Of a stretch of 64,000 nt of DNA, positions 34,232 to 42,396 are shown in pieces. This stretch comes from Glycomyces algeriensis. GTDB lineage: Bacteria; Actinomycetota; Actinomycetes; Mycobacteriales; Micromonosporaceae. Made by a program: the position numbers and the translations under genes. Location of the stretch: positions 310,001-374,000 of the forward strand of contig NZ_JAPZVR010000006.1 in assembly GCF_027622855.1 (NCBI RefSeq), read 5' to 3'. The notes beneath the pieces are model-generated. The model was not told the DNA's origin and did no database searches. It saw nothing but the letters and a program-made list of their open reading frames with translations. Numbering within the stretch: the first letter of the stretch is position 1; every line of letters begins with the position of its first letter.

Positions 34232-34672
34232 TTATCCTTCCTTGCACTTACTGATAACAAATCTGAGGATTTCATTCGCTCGTTTTTCGGTGCCTACTTC
34301 AAGTTTTGCACCATATCGCCAATGTTCGTGCAGCTTTGCCACCTCAACGGGAGACCGATCGGGCGTCCGGCACGCAGCTAGAGATTGAAGTTTCTTCGCA
34401 AATGGTGCGGAGAACTTCAGATCCTTTGCGAGCCGAATCAGGTCATGGTGTCGCTGGTCGCCGAGAGCGGCGGTGGTGCGAGCTCGTTGACGCTGGAGCA
34501 TGAGGGTCTTGAGGGCGCACTCTGCCGAGTAGAAGAGCAGCATACAGATTGTCTCGAGATCGGCGTTGACGCTGTTTTCCAGCTGGTCAGCGGATGCAAG
34601 GAGTGCATCTCGGCGGCGTCGGAGATCGCTGATGCCGGCATCTGTCATCCATTCAGTATGGCAGCTGCTCAT
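34232..34672 (-). CDS. HEPN-like small protein
   Basis: A 146-residue, mostly helical protein. FYSAECALKTLMLQRQ (about 47-62), HHDLIRLAKDL (75-85) and the late LHEHWRYGAKLEV (114-126, with R119-Y120) follow the layout of HEPN proteins of the minimal-nucleotidyltransferase or AbiU2-like type. I cannot place a canonical RNase Rx4-6H motif, so it may be a non-catalytic HEPN. Starts are ambiguous: ATG 34672 or ATG 34648. It precedes the KGGVGR NTPase by 3 nt and shares its lower GC, so both arrived together. A toxin or sensor role in a conflict system fits HEPN partners in general, but nothing here proves it. Confidence 0.68.
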   Translation of the reverse strand: MSSCHTEWMTDAGISDLRRRRDALLASADQLENSVNADLETICMLLFYSAECALKTLMLQRQRARTTAALGDQRHHDLIRLAKDLKFSAPFAKKLQSLAACRTPDRSPVEVAKLHEHWRYGAKLEVGTEKRANEILRFVISKCKEG

Positions 34673-34819
34673 GCCAGGAGCGGAGTGAGTCTGGAGCTAG
34701 AAGGACGCTGTACTGATGAGGGTAGGGCAGGCGCTACCACCGGCCGGGTGCAGGCGGGGGGAGCGATTCGGGTGCCCGCGTCACTGAATCCGGGGCCCGT
34801 TTTCGCGAGGCTTAACAGC

Positions 34820-35800
34820 ATGATCATTCATGCGCCCCTTGGCGACAGTGCCGACACTGCGACCACCCTCAAGGGACTGACGACGGCCGGTTTCACCGCG
34901 CTCGGCGTCGGGTTCGCCGCTATGGTCGTCCTCCACGCGACCTCCGGCCTCAACCCCGTCGAGGTCGTCATCAGCCTCCACCTCTACACCCCGCTCGGCT
35001 GGCTCCTGCCGGTCGCGCTCGTCCTCTTCGGGCTCGGCGCCTGCGCCTTCGCCGCCGTCGCCCGCCGTGTCGCGGCCCCGCGCTGGCTCAGCCCGATGCT
35101 CCTGGTCTGGGCCGGGTTCCTGGGCCTGGTGGCCCTGTTCCCGACCGACCCGCCCGGCCTCCCCGAGGTGTCGCTGATCTCGGCGATCCACCGCTACGCG
35201 GCGTTCTGCGCCTTCAGCACCATGGCCGTCATGGGCCTCGCGTTCGCCCGCTGGGCGAAGGGCACCGAATGCCCCGAGAGGACCCGCAAGGCGATCCTCG
35301 CGGCCAGCTGGATCGCCGTCATCGCGCTCACCGCCTGCTCGGCGCCGTACGTGGCCGAGTGGTTCGGGGTGCCGCGCGAGCCGGGCGCGTTCGCGGCGGG
35401 CCTGCTGCAGCGCACCACGGTGGGCATGGAGCTGGTGGCCCTGGCGTTCGTGGGCGCCTGGCTCAAGGGCTCAGTAGAAGCCCTCGGCCTCGGATTTGGC
35501 CCAGGCGTCGCAGGGGGCGTCGTACCGGCGCTCGATGTAGTCGAGGCCCCAGAGGATCTGCGTGACGGGGTTGGTGCGCCAGTCGTCGCCGAAGTCCGCC
35601 ATCTTGTTGCCGGGGTAGGACTGCGGAATGCCGTAGGCGCCGATCGAGTTCTCGGCCAGTTCGTTCCAGCCGGACTCCTTGTCCCACAGGAGCTCCAGGC
35701 ACGCGAACTGCTCCAGGTCGAACCCGGCCTCGAGCGTGAGCGCGCAGCCGGTCGCCTTGTTCCCGGAGAACTCGTCGCAGCTGGACGGGATGTCGACTGA
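34820..35800 (+). CDS. DUF998-like membrane protein with 3' end antisense to the next gene
   Basis: The first ~218 residues are a six-helix membrane protein of the DUF998 type (HLYTPLGWLLPVALV, FPTDPPG... AIHRYAAFCAFSTMAV). The natural family C-terminus would be near VALAFVGAWLKG (about 35469), but this frame runs on to 35800, entirely antisense to the opposing lysozyme-like gene. A TAG exists at 35475-35477 in another frame, so a one-base shift would end the protein at the expected place. Either the annotated tail is spurious after a small frameshift, or the gene really overlaps its neighbour by about 330 bp. ATG 34820 was chosen; the open frame further upstream overlaps the HEPN-like gene. 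Confidence 0.7.
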   Translation: MIIHAPLGDSADTATTLKGLTTAGFTALGVGFAAMVVLHATSGLNPVEVVISLHLYTPLGWLLPVALVLFGLGACAFAAVARRVAAPRWLSPMLLVWAGFLGLVALFPTDPPGLPEVSLISAIHRYAAFCAFSTMAVMGLAFARWAKGTECPERTRKAILAASWIAVIALTACSAPYVAEWFGVPREPGAFAAGLLQRTTVGMELVALAFVGAWLKGSVEALGLGFGPGVAGGVVPALDVVEAPEDLRDGVGAPVVAEVRHLVAGVGLRNAVGADRVLGQFVPAGLLVPQELQARELLQVEPGLERERAAGRLVPGELVAAGRDVD

Positions 35801-36142
35801 CGTCGGGTTGTTGTTCGCGGCGGCCTCCTCAGCGGCCTGGTCGGCGTCCTCCTGGGCGTCGTTCAGGCCGTTCGCCTTGTCCGCGGCGTACTCGAAGACC
35901 GCCTCGGCTTTGACGGTGACGTCGGCGCCGGCGGTCGCGGCGATGTAGTCGCGGTGGTGCCCGCGCGCCTCCTCGTAGGCGGCCTCGGCGTCGGCCTGCT
36001 GCTCGGCGGCGGCCTGGCCGGGGTGGTCGGCGTCGATCTGGGCCGGGTCGTCGGTGATGGCGGAGACGGCGATGAGGGCGCCGATCGCGAGCACCACGAG
36101 TGCGGCGATCCGGGCCCCGTAGCGGGTCAGCTTCGGGATCAT
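35471..36142 (-). CDS. Secreted/anchored lysozyme-like transglycosylase, paralog 1
   Basis: A 223-residue protein: N-terminal membrane helix or signal anchor (about 12-30), a charged helical region rich in Ala/Glu/Asp (35-110), and a C-terminal lysozyme-like transglycosylase domain with LLWDKESGWN (E156 is the candidate catalytic residue), IGAYGIPQS and NPVTQILWGLDYIERRY. This is the SLT-like fold of actinobacterial resuscitation- or aggregation-promoting-factor-type exoenzymes acting on peptidoglycan glycan strands. The ATG at 36142 has GGAG 6 nt upstream. The next gene upstream encodes a close paralog with the same layout. Confidence 0.85.
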   Translation of the reverse strand: MIPKLTRYGARIAALVVLAIGALIAVSAITDDPAQIDADHPGQAAAEQQADAEAAYEEARGHHRDYIAATAGADVTVKAEAVFEYAADKANGLNDAQEDADQAAEEAAANNNPTSVDIPSSCDEFSGNKATGCALTLEAGFDLEQFACLELLWDKESGWNELAENSIGAYGIPQSYPGNKMADFGDDWRTNPVTQILWGLDYIERRYDAPCDAWAKSEAEGFY

Positions 36143-36160
36143 GAGGGGCTCCAAGAAAAG

Positions 36161-36188
36161 ACCGCCGCCCGGCGGACCGGGCGGCGGT
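36161..36188 (-). terminator. Terminator between the two transglycosylase paralogs
   Basis: A perfect 12-bp stem ACCGCCGCCCGG / CCGGGCGGCGGT with a 4-nt loop, followed on the minus strand by TCTTTTC. It ends the upstream paralog's transcript, so the two are probably expressed separately. Confidence 0.82.
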
Positions 36189-36196
36189 GGGGGTCG

Positions 36197-36886
36197 CTAG
36201 TACCAGCCGACGTCTTCGGAGTGGTTCCAGGCCTCGCAGGGCGTGCCGTAGCGGCCCTCGATGTAGCCCAGGCCCCACTCGATCTGCGTGACGGGGTTGG
36301 TCTCCCAGTCGGCGCCCTCGCTGGCCATCTTGTCGCCGGGGAGGGCCTGGGGGATGCCGTAGGCGCCGATGCCGTTGGCGGCGGTGTGGTTCCAGCCGGA
36401 CTCGCGGTCCCAGAGGGCCACGAGGCAGCCGATCTCGTCCATGCCGAAACCGTGCTCCTGCGCGAGGGCGCAGCCGGTGGCCTTGTTGCCGGAGTACTCG
36501 CCGCAGCTGCCGGGGATGTCCACATCGGTGCGGCCGGCGTTCGCGGCCGCCTCGGCGGCCTCTTCGGCCTCCTGCTCGGCCTCGTCGGCTTCCTTCTGGG
36601 CGTCGTTGAGGCTGTTCGCCTTGTCGGCGGCGTAGCTCGAGACGGCCTCGGACTTGACGGTGACGTCGGCGCCGGCGGTCTCGGCGATGTAGTTGACGTG
36701 CTGGTAGCGGACTTCCTCGTACGCGGCTTCGGCTTCGGCCTGCTGTTCGGCCGCGGCCTGGCTGGGGTGGTTCGCGTCGGTCTGCCAGAGATTGTCGCTC
36801 GCGGCGCTGACGGCCACGACGGCCCCGAGTGCAAGGACGAGCACGGCGGCGAGTTTCGCGCCGTAGCGGGTCAGCAGTGGGATCAT
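36197..36886 (-). CDS. Secreted/anchored lysozyme-like transglycosylase, paralog 2
   Basis: A 229-residue tandem duplicate of the neighbouring protein. It shares the MIP-LTRYGA start, the membrane helix, the AAAEQQA-EAAYEE and TAGADVTVK helical region, and the catalytic domain with ALWDRESGWN (E162), IGAYGIPQA and TNPVTQIEWGLGYIEGRYGTPCEAW. The helical linker is longer and very acidic (about 95-115). ATG 36886 has AGGAG upstream. Keeping two diverged copies side by side suggests different timing or substrates, which the sequence does not reveal. Confidence 0.86.
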   Translation of the reverse strand: MIPLLTRYGAKLAAVLVLALGAVVAVSAASDNLWQTDANHPSQAAAEQQAEAEAAYEEVRYQHVNYIAETAGADVTVKSEAVSSYAADKANSLNDAQKEADEAEQEAEEAAEAAANAGRTDVDIPGSCGEYSGNKATGCALAQEHGFGMDEIGCLVALWDRESGWNHTAANGIGAYGIPQALPGDKMASEGADWETNPVTQIEWGLGYIEGRYGTPCEAWNHSEDVGWY

Positions 36887-36955
36887 TCGCTCTACTCCTG
36901 TGTCCCGGGCGTCTGTCCACAGACGCCCGGGACACAGCATGCCAGAGCGGTGTTC

Positions 36956-38239
36956 CTAGCCTTCCAGCAGGTTGGTGACCATTTCCGCGATCTCCGAACG
37001 CTCACTGCGCGTAAGCGTCACGTGAGCGAACAGTGGGTGGCCCTTGAGCACGTCGATCACCGACGCGACCCCGTCGTGGCGGCCCACCCGCAGGTTGTCG
37101 CGTTGCGCGACGTCGTGGGTGAGCACCACTTTGGAACCCTGGCCGATGCGCGAGAGCACCGTCAGGAGCACCCCGCGCTCGAGCGACTGCGCTTCGTCGA
37201 CGATGACGAACGCGTCGTGCAGCGAGCGGCCGCGGATGTGCGTGAGCGGCAGGACTTCGAGCATCCCGCGCTCCAGCACCTCCGAGATCACGACCTCGTT
37301 GGTGACGGCGCCCAGCGTGTCGAACACGGCCTGGCCCCACGGGCTCATCTTCTCGCCCTCGGAGCCGGGCAGGTAGCCCAGCTGCTGGCCGCCGACCGCG
37401 TACAGCGGCCGGAACACGATGACCTTCTTGAACAGCTCGCGTTCGAGCACCTGCTCGAGCCCGGCGCACAGCGCCATCGCGGACTTGCCCGTGCCGGCCT
37501 TCCCGCCGAGCGACACGATCCCGATCTCGGGATCGAGCAGCAGGTCGAGCGCGACCCGTTGCTCGGCGGAGCGGCCGTGGACGCCGAAGGCGTCACGACC
37601 CCGGATGAGGCGGATCTGCTTGTCCACAGTGACCCGGCCCAGCGCCTTCGAGCTGTTGCCGGTGAGGACCAGCCCGGTATGGCAGGGCAGCTCCACGTCG
37701 TGCGGGAGGTCCGCTTCGCCGCCGTCGAAGAGCTGATCGATCACTTCGTCGGACACGGCGAGCTCGTGCATCCCGGACCACGTGGGGTCCACGGCCTGCC
37801 CGTGGCGGTACTCCTCTGTCGGAATGCCGACAGCGGAGGCCTTGACCCGCAGCGGCATGTCCTTGGTGACCAGCACCGCGTCGGCGCCTTCGAGCCCCAG
37901 TGCCCGGGTGACGGCGATGATGCGCGAGTCGTTGGTGTCCACGGCGAAACCGGCCGGCAGGCCGGAGGTGTCGACGTGGTTGAGCTCGACCCGGATGGAA
38001 CCGCCGTGGTCCCCGACGGGGATCGGCTGGTCGAGGCGCCCGTGCCTGATGCGGAGTTCGTCGAGGCGCCTGAGGCACTCCCGGGCGAACCAGCCCAGTT
38101 CGGGATGGTGGCGTTTGGCCTCCAGTTCGCTTACTACGACGAGCGGAATGACCACGTGGTGTTCGTCGAACCGTGAGAACGCACCAGGGTCTGATAGCAG
38201 AACCGAGGTGTCGAGGACGTAAGTGCGTTGCACTGGCAC
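36956..38239 (-). CDS. PhoH2: PIN-domain plus PhoH ATPase
   Basis: A 427-residue protein. The N-terminal PIN ribonuclease domain starts [12 protein letters not shown] (metal-binding D10) and has further acidic residues near 38 and 101-104. The C-terminal PhoH domain has Walker [10 protein letters not shown] (about 245-253) and Walker B FVIVDEAQ (344-351). PhoH2 proteins of mycobacteria unwind and cleave RNA in a sequence-dependent way. I chose GTG 38239, which has a strong GGGAGG 5 nt upstream; a longer version from GTG 38290 adds 17 residues but lacks such a signal. No phoAT-type antitoxin ORF was found overlapping the start. Confidence 0.92.
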   Translation of the reverse strand: MPVQRTYVLDTSVLLSDPGAFSRFDEHHVVIPLVVVSELEAKRHHPELGWFARECLRRLDELRIRHGRLDQPIPVGDHGGSIRVELNHVDTSGLPAGFAVDTNDSRIIAVTRALGLEGADAVLVTKDMPLRVKASAVGIPTEEYRHGQAVDPTWSGMHELAVSDEVIDQLFDGGEADLPHDVELPCHTGLVLTGNSSKALGRVTVDKQIRLIRGRDAFGVHGRSAEQRVALDLLLDPEIGIVSLGGKAGTGKSAMALCAGLEQVLERELFKKVIVFRPLYAVGGQQLGYLPGSEGEKMSPWGQAVFDTLGAVTNEVVISEVLERGMLEVLPLTHIRGRSLHDAFVIVDEAQSLERGVLLTVLSRIGQGSKVVLTHDVAQRDNLRVGRHDGVASVIDVLKGHPLFAHVTLTRSERSEIAEMVTNLLEG

Positions 38240-38441
38240 GGTCGCCTCCCGGGTGTCGATGTGTAGGGGACGAGCCCCGTTGGTACTCACACTCTAGTTG
38301 GGAGGTACGTCACTTCGCCACCGTTAAATGCATCGAAAGCAATACTCGCAGTCACGGCGGCGTCGGAAATCCGACAAAGCAGACACGCCGGGTTATCGGT
38401 CGATGACTGAAAGTGGACGTTTCCTCGGTGAGAATGAGCCT

Positions 38442-38708
38442 GTGTCCACCGTGAGCGTCGCCGAACTCAAGTCCGCCATCGCCGCCGCCCTCCAGCAGGT
38501 CCGCGACGGCCAGGCCGCCATTGCCTCCGCCAGCCAGAACATCGAGTCCGCCCAGGGGAGCCTCACCGCCGTCACCGCCGGGTCGGGGCACGACTCGGTC
38601 GCCACCGCCCAGGCCGCGCTCGCGCAGGCCGCCGCCGAACTCGAGCAGTCGCTCGCCGCCACCTTCGCCGCCGCCGAGCAGGCCGAGGCCTACGCCGCGA
38701 CCCTCTAG
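38442..38708 (+). CDS. Small helical protein, first gene of the EccC-like ATPase operon
   Basis: An 88-residue protein predicted to be two long alanine/glutamine-rich helices (SVAELKSAIAAALQQVRD ... AAAELEQSLAATFAAAEQ) joined by a short glycine/serine turn. In size and shape it recalls WXG100-type small exported partners of FtsK-like secretion ATPases, but the central WXG motif is absent. The start is uncertain: GTG 38442 begins the helical part, while ATG 38403 would add 13 residues. It precedes a 257-residue helical protein and the ATPase on the same strand. Confidence 0.6.
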   Translation: MSTVSVAELKSAIAAALQQVRDGQAAIASASQNIESAQGSLTAVTAGSGHDSVATAQAALAQAAAELEQSLAATFAAAEQAEAYAATL

Positions 38709-38780
38709 ACCGTCCCTCTGAACCGTGTGCCCGCCAACCGTGTCCGCGCAAAGCAGTGTCGATGTAGAACGGAGCCCCCT

Positions 38781-39554
38781 GTGGACGTCGCCGCCCTCGC
38801 CGGGCACCTCAAGGCCCTGGCCGCCGACCTCCCGCTGCCCGCCCTCGACACCGCCGACCAGTGCTTCGAAGCGGCCCAGGCCGAAGTCAAAGAGGCCTCG
38901 CGCGAATCGAACCAGGAGATCGGCCTCCACAAGCTCGGCGCCGCCCGCGAACGCCTCGACGCCGCCCGCGTCCGCCTCACCGAGGCCGCCACCGCGATCG
39001 ACGACTACCTCGCCGGCATCGGCGCCGGAGCCGCCCCGGCACCGGTCGCGAACGCCCCCAAGGCCAGTGCCGCGAAGCCGCCGCCGGTCGACCCGAGGCG
39101 GTGGTGGACCGACCGCGTGAACGAGCTCTGCGACCGCACCGGCGCCGCCGACCCGCAGCAGGTGCCGCCCACGCGCCTGTTCAACGACCTGCTCAAAGCC
39201 GCCGGCGACGGCAACGCCGAGGCCTACTGCAAGCGCCTGCGCGACGCCGGCCCGCAGACCGGCGTCAAGCTGCCCGGGCTCGCCTGGCCGCTGATGCGCA
39301 CCCTCGCCGCCGAGCACCTCGGCCGCGCCCCCACCGCGCGCGACGTGCCCGCCCTGCGCGACAAGTGCGCCGACAAAGTGCGGTCCCTCGTGCCCAAGGC
39401 CGAGCCCGACCACATCGGCGCCGCACTCGCCTCGGCCTGCACCCTGGGGCGCCGGGGCGCCGACGACGAAGGCGACGCGGCCCGGACCGCGGCGATGGGC
39501 CCGGCCCTGGTCGCGGCCCTGCACCGGTTGAGCAAGAGCGAGCGGAGGGCGTGA
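38781..39554 (+). CDS. Hypothetical protein of the EccC-like ATPase operon, 257 aa
   Basis: No family recognised. The N-terminal ~85 residues form amphipathic helices (LAGHLKALAADLP ... QEIGLHKLGAARERLDAARVRLTEAATAIDDYLAG), similar in style to the preceding small protein. A proline/alanine linker and a helical C-terminal domain (about 110-257) with several conserved-looking tryptophans and cysteines follow. GTG 38781 has GGAG 6 nt upstream. The stop is next to the ATPase start, so the two are coupled. It is likely a cytoplasmic partner or substrate adaptor of the ATPase, judged only by position. Confidence 0.72.
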   Translation: MDVAALAGHLKALAADLPLPALDTADQCFEAAQAEVKEASRESNQEIGLHKLGAARERLDAARVRLTEAATAIDDYLAGIGAGAAPAPVANAPKASAAKPPPVDPRRWWTDRVNELCDRTGAADPQQVPPTRLFNDLLKAAGDGNAEAYCKRLRDAGPQTGVKLPGLAWPLMRTLAAEHLGRAPTARDVPALRDKCADKVRSLVPKAEPDHIGAALASACTLGRRGADDEGDAARTAAMGPALVAALHRLSKSERRA

Positions 39555-39556
39555 TC

Positions 39557-42388
39557 ATGAGCAGCTGGCGGCGACGACTGGTATCGGCCATGAGCGACGA
39601 ACTCGGGCGCGCCCGCGGCGAAGCCCGGTTCCTCGCCGAGCGCACCGCGGCCGAAGCCGATCACGAACGCGCCAAGGCCGAGCAGGCGATCACCGACGCG
39701 ACCCGCAAGCAGTCGCAGCTCAGGAGCATCCACGAGCGCATGCTCGCCACCCTCGAGGCCCGCAGCGCCAGCGCGGTCCAGAGTGCCCACGAGGCCGCCC
39801 TCCAAGCGGCCCGCGACGCCGCCCCGACGGCGGCCGGCGCACCGTGGCGCGCATGGAAGCCCGAATCGGGCCTGACCCGCGGCGCGGCCCCGATGCTCCG
39901 CATCGGCACCCTCGCCGACAGCGAGCAGATCCTTCCTTCACCTCCCCCCGTGCCCACCCGCCCCGCCGCCACCACCAGTGCCGCCACGACCGCCGCCGGC
40001 ATCCAGGCCTTGACGACCATGGCCACGATGCCTGACATGACCGCCACCAGCGCTGCGACCGGCACCCTTCTCGAGTGCGCCGATGCCGGTGATGCGAGTG
40101 TGACAGAGGGGTACGACATTGCAGTGCCTACGGCGACCGCGGCATCACTCCCCGCGTTGATCCCGCTGCTCGACCGGGCGCACCTTCGCATCGACACCGA
40201 TGCGGCGCAAGCACTTCCGGGCCTGCTGCTGCGCGCCGTCGGATCGGTCCCCGCCGGGCTCACGCGCCTCCATGTCTACGACCCGGAGCGGCTCGGCGGA
40301 TCGCTCTCCGCGTTCGCCGCCCTCGGCAAGGCCGGGCTGCTCGCGTTCATCGGGCCCTCCGGGCTCCGCGAGACGCTCGACGCGCTCGTCGAGACCGTCC
40401 GCCGCGTCAACGCCGAAGTCCTCGCGGGGGAGCACGCCTCGCTCGCGGAGCTCGCCGCCGCCACCGGGCGCCGCCCCGAGCCGTGGCGCATCCTCGTCCT
40501 CCTCAATGCCGACCTCGCCACCTGGCCCGCCCACGACCAGGCCCAGCTCGCCCGCTTGCGCCGCACCGGCGTCGCCGCCGGGGTGCACCTCGTCGTCGTC
40601 GGCGACGACACCGCCGGCCCCGCCGACCTGCCGCGCCTCACCGCCACCGGCTACACCGGGCTCCCGGGCGCCGCCATCGGGCTCGACGGGCCACCGCCGC
40701 TGGGGACCATCACGGCCGCCGCCAAGGCCGTCGCCGAGAAGCACAGCGCTGGCAGGGAGCCCGCCCGGCTCGTCGACCTCCTCCCGCAGCGGCTCTGGGC
40801 CGCCTCCTCCGCCCCGGGCCTCTTCGCGGCGATCGGCGAGACCGCCGCCGGCGACGTCGCCCGCCTTGCCCTCGGCGACAACCCGCCCCACGCGCTCGTC
40901 GGCGGCCCCTCCGGTTCGGGCAAGACCAACCTGCTCTACGCCTGGATCGCCGGGCTCGCCTCCAACTACAGCCCCGACGAGCTCGCGCTCTACCTCCTCG
41001 ACTTCAAAGAGGGCGTCTCCTTCGCGCGCTTCGCGTCCGGCCGCCGCGACCCCACCTGGCTCCCGCACGTGCGCCTCGTCGGCGTCAACATCAACGACGA
41101 CCGCGAGTTCGGCCTCGCCCTCCTGCGCCACCTCAAAGAGGAGCTGCGCCGCCGCGCCGAGGCCGCCAAAGCCCACGAGGCCACCAAACTCGAAGAGCTC
41201 CGCGCCGCCGACCCCGAAGGGCACTGGCCCCGCATCGTCGCCGTCGTGGACGAGTTCCAGGTGCTCCTGGAGGCCCGCGACGCCGTCACCGACGAAGCCG
41301 TCCAGCTCCTCGAGGACCTCGCCCGCCGCGGCCGCAGCCAGGGCATCCACCTCGTGCTCGCCTCCCAGGACATCGCCGGGATCGAAGCCTTGTGGGGCCG
41401 CCCCAGCCTCGTCGCCCAGTTCACCCTCCGCGTCGCCCTCCCCAAGGCCCGCAGGGTCCTCGCCGAGAACAACCACGCCGCCGACACCGTCCCGCGCTTC
41501 CACGCCGTCGTCAACGACGAGTCGGGGCACTCCGGGGCCAACCGGATCGTCGCCGTCCCCAACGCCGGGCACGCCGACGCCTGGGAGCCGCTCCAGAAGC
41601 GCCTCTGGGAGGCCCGCCCCAACGGCAACGAACCGCCCGCCCTCTTCGACGGCGACCACGTCCCCGACCTCACCGCCACCGCACCGCCGCCCGAGACCGC
41701 GCTCCTGGGCCAGACCATCGACGTCGCCTCCCGCGGCGCCGAACTCGCCCTCCACCGCGCACCCGGCCGCAACCTCGCCATCCTCGGCACCAGGGCCGCC
41801 GAAGCCGCCGACATCCTCGGCGCCGCCGCCCTCACCGCGGCCCGCGGTCAGCGCATCGGCGTCGACCTGTGCTGCCTCGAACCCGACGCGGCCCCGTCCG
41901 CGCTCGCCCTCGCCTCGGCGCTCGAAGCCGAAGGCGCCGAAGTCGACTGGCACGACAGCCTCGCCGAGGTCTGCAACGACTGGGCCGGGCGTTGCGACGG
42001 GACGCTGCGCCTCAACCTGGTGTACGCGGTCGACGCCGGGTCGGCGCGCCTCGACGCGCCCGGGACGGCCGCCCTGCGCCGCATGCTCATCGACGGCCCC
42101 GAGCAGCACCTGCACACGCTCGGCTGGTGGCGGTCGGTACCGCGCCTGCGCGAGGACCTCGGCGGTTTCTCGGCCCGCTTCGACGCCGTGGACGCGTGGC
42201 TCGCGCTCGACGTCCAGGGGCCCGAGCTGGCCCCGCTCTCGCCCGCGAGCGGCGGCCCCGCCTGGTACCCGCGGGTGCGCCGCGGCCTGTACTTCGACCG
42301 GGCCCGGCACCGCACGCCGCAGGTCGTCATCCCCTATAGGACAGCTGCGCTGCTGCCGCGGCCGGAGGCCGTCCTCGACCTGCCGTAA
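39557..42388 (+). CDS. FtsK/SpoIIIE-type ATPase with EccC-like triple-module layout
   Basis: A 943-residue protein. Residues 1-95 are coiled-coil helices with no membrane segment. A first ATPase-like module (about 195-385) keeps the fold (RLHVYDPERLGG, RILVLLNADL) but has no P-loop. The central module is active: GGPSGSGKTNL (449-459), LLDFKEGVSF, IVAVVDEFQVLL (560-571) and RGRSQGIHLVLASQD. A third module (about 715-900) has GRNLAILGTRAAEAAD where Walker A should be, so it is degenerate. Three tandem modules recall EccC of ESX systems, but here only the middle is catalytic and no EccB/D/E or mycosin gene is adjacent. ATG 39557 follows GGAGGG; GTG 39551 would overlap the previous stop. Confidence 0.85.
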   Translation: MSSWRRRLVSAMSDELGRARGEARFLAERTAAEADHERAKAEQAITDATRKQSQLRSIHERMLATLEARSASAVQSAHEAALQAARDAAPTAAGAPWRAWKPESGLTRGAAPMLRIGTLADSEQILPSPPPVPTRPAATTSAATTAAGIQALTTMATMPDMTATSAATGTLLECADAGDASVTEGYDIAVPTATAASLPALIPLLDRAHLRIDTDAAQALPGLLLRAVGSVPAGLTRLHVYDPERLGGSLSAFAALGKAGLLAFIGPSGLRETLDALVETVRRVNAEVLAGEHASLAELAAATGRRPEPWRILVLLNADLATWPAHDQAQLARLRRTGVAAGVHLVVVGDDTAGPADLPRLTATGYTGLPGAAIGLDGPPPLGTITAAAKAVAEKHSAGREPARLVDLLPQRLWAASSAPGLFAAIGETAAGDVARLALGDNPPHALVGGPSGSGKTNLLYAWIAGLASNYSPDELALYLLDFKEGVSFARFASGRRDPTWLPHVRLVGVNINDDREFGLALLRHLKEELRRRAEAAKAHEATKLEELRAADPEGHWPRIVAVVDEFQVLLEARDAVTDEAVQLLEDLARRGRSQGIHLVLASQDIAGIEALWGRPSLVAQFTLRVALPKARRVLAENNHAADTVPRFHAVVNDESGHSGANRIVAVPNAGHADAWEPLQKRLWEARPNGNEPPALFDGDHVPDLTATAPPPETALLGQTIDVASRGAELALHRAPGRNLAILGTRAAEAADILGAAALTAARGQRIGVDLCCLEPDAAPSALALASALEAEGAEVDWHDSLAEVCNDWAGRCDGTLRLNLVYAVDAGSARLDAPGTAALRRMLIDGPEQHLHTLGWWRSVPRLREDLGGFSARFDAVDAWLALDVQGPELAPLSPASGGPAWYPRVRRGLYFDRARHRTPQVVIPYRTAALLPRPEAVLDLP

Positions 42389-42396
42389 GGAGCGCC

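Noticed and set aside
31517-34672. Complete mobile element or prophage
   Set aside because: GC differs but no integrase, transposase, terminal repeats or attachment-site duplication could be seen at the edges.
35829-36935. Long minus-strand ORF covering both transglycosylase genes in another frame
   Set aside because: Arg-rich shadow of the two real genes; lacks their domains and codon bias.
38403-38708. WXG100 family assignment for the small protein before the EccC-like ATPase
   Set aside because: Size and helices fit but there is no W-x-G turn or YxxxD/E export tail, so no family name was given.
42334-42344. Third copy of the CCTATAGG palindrome
   Set aside because: Only CCCTATAGGAC inside the ATPase gene; the spacer and second arm are absent.
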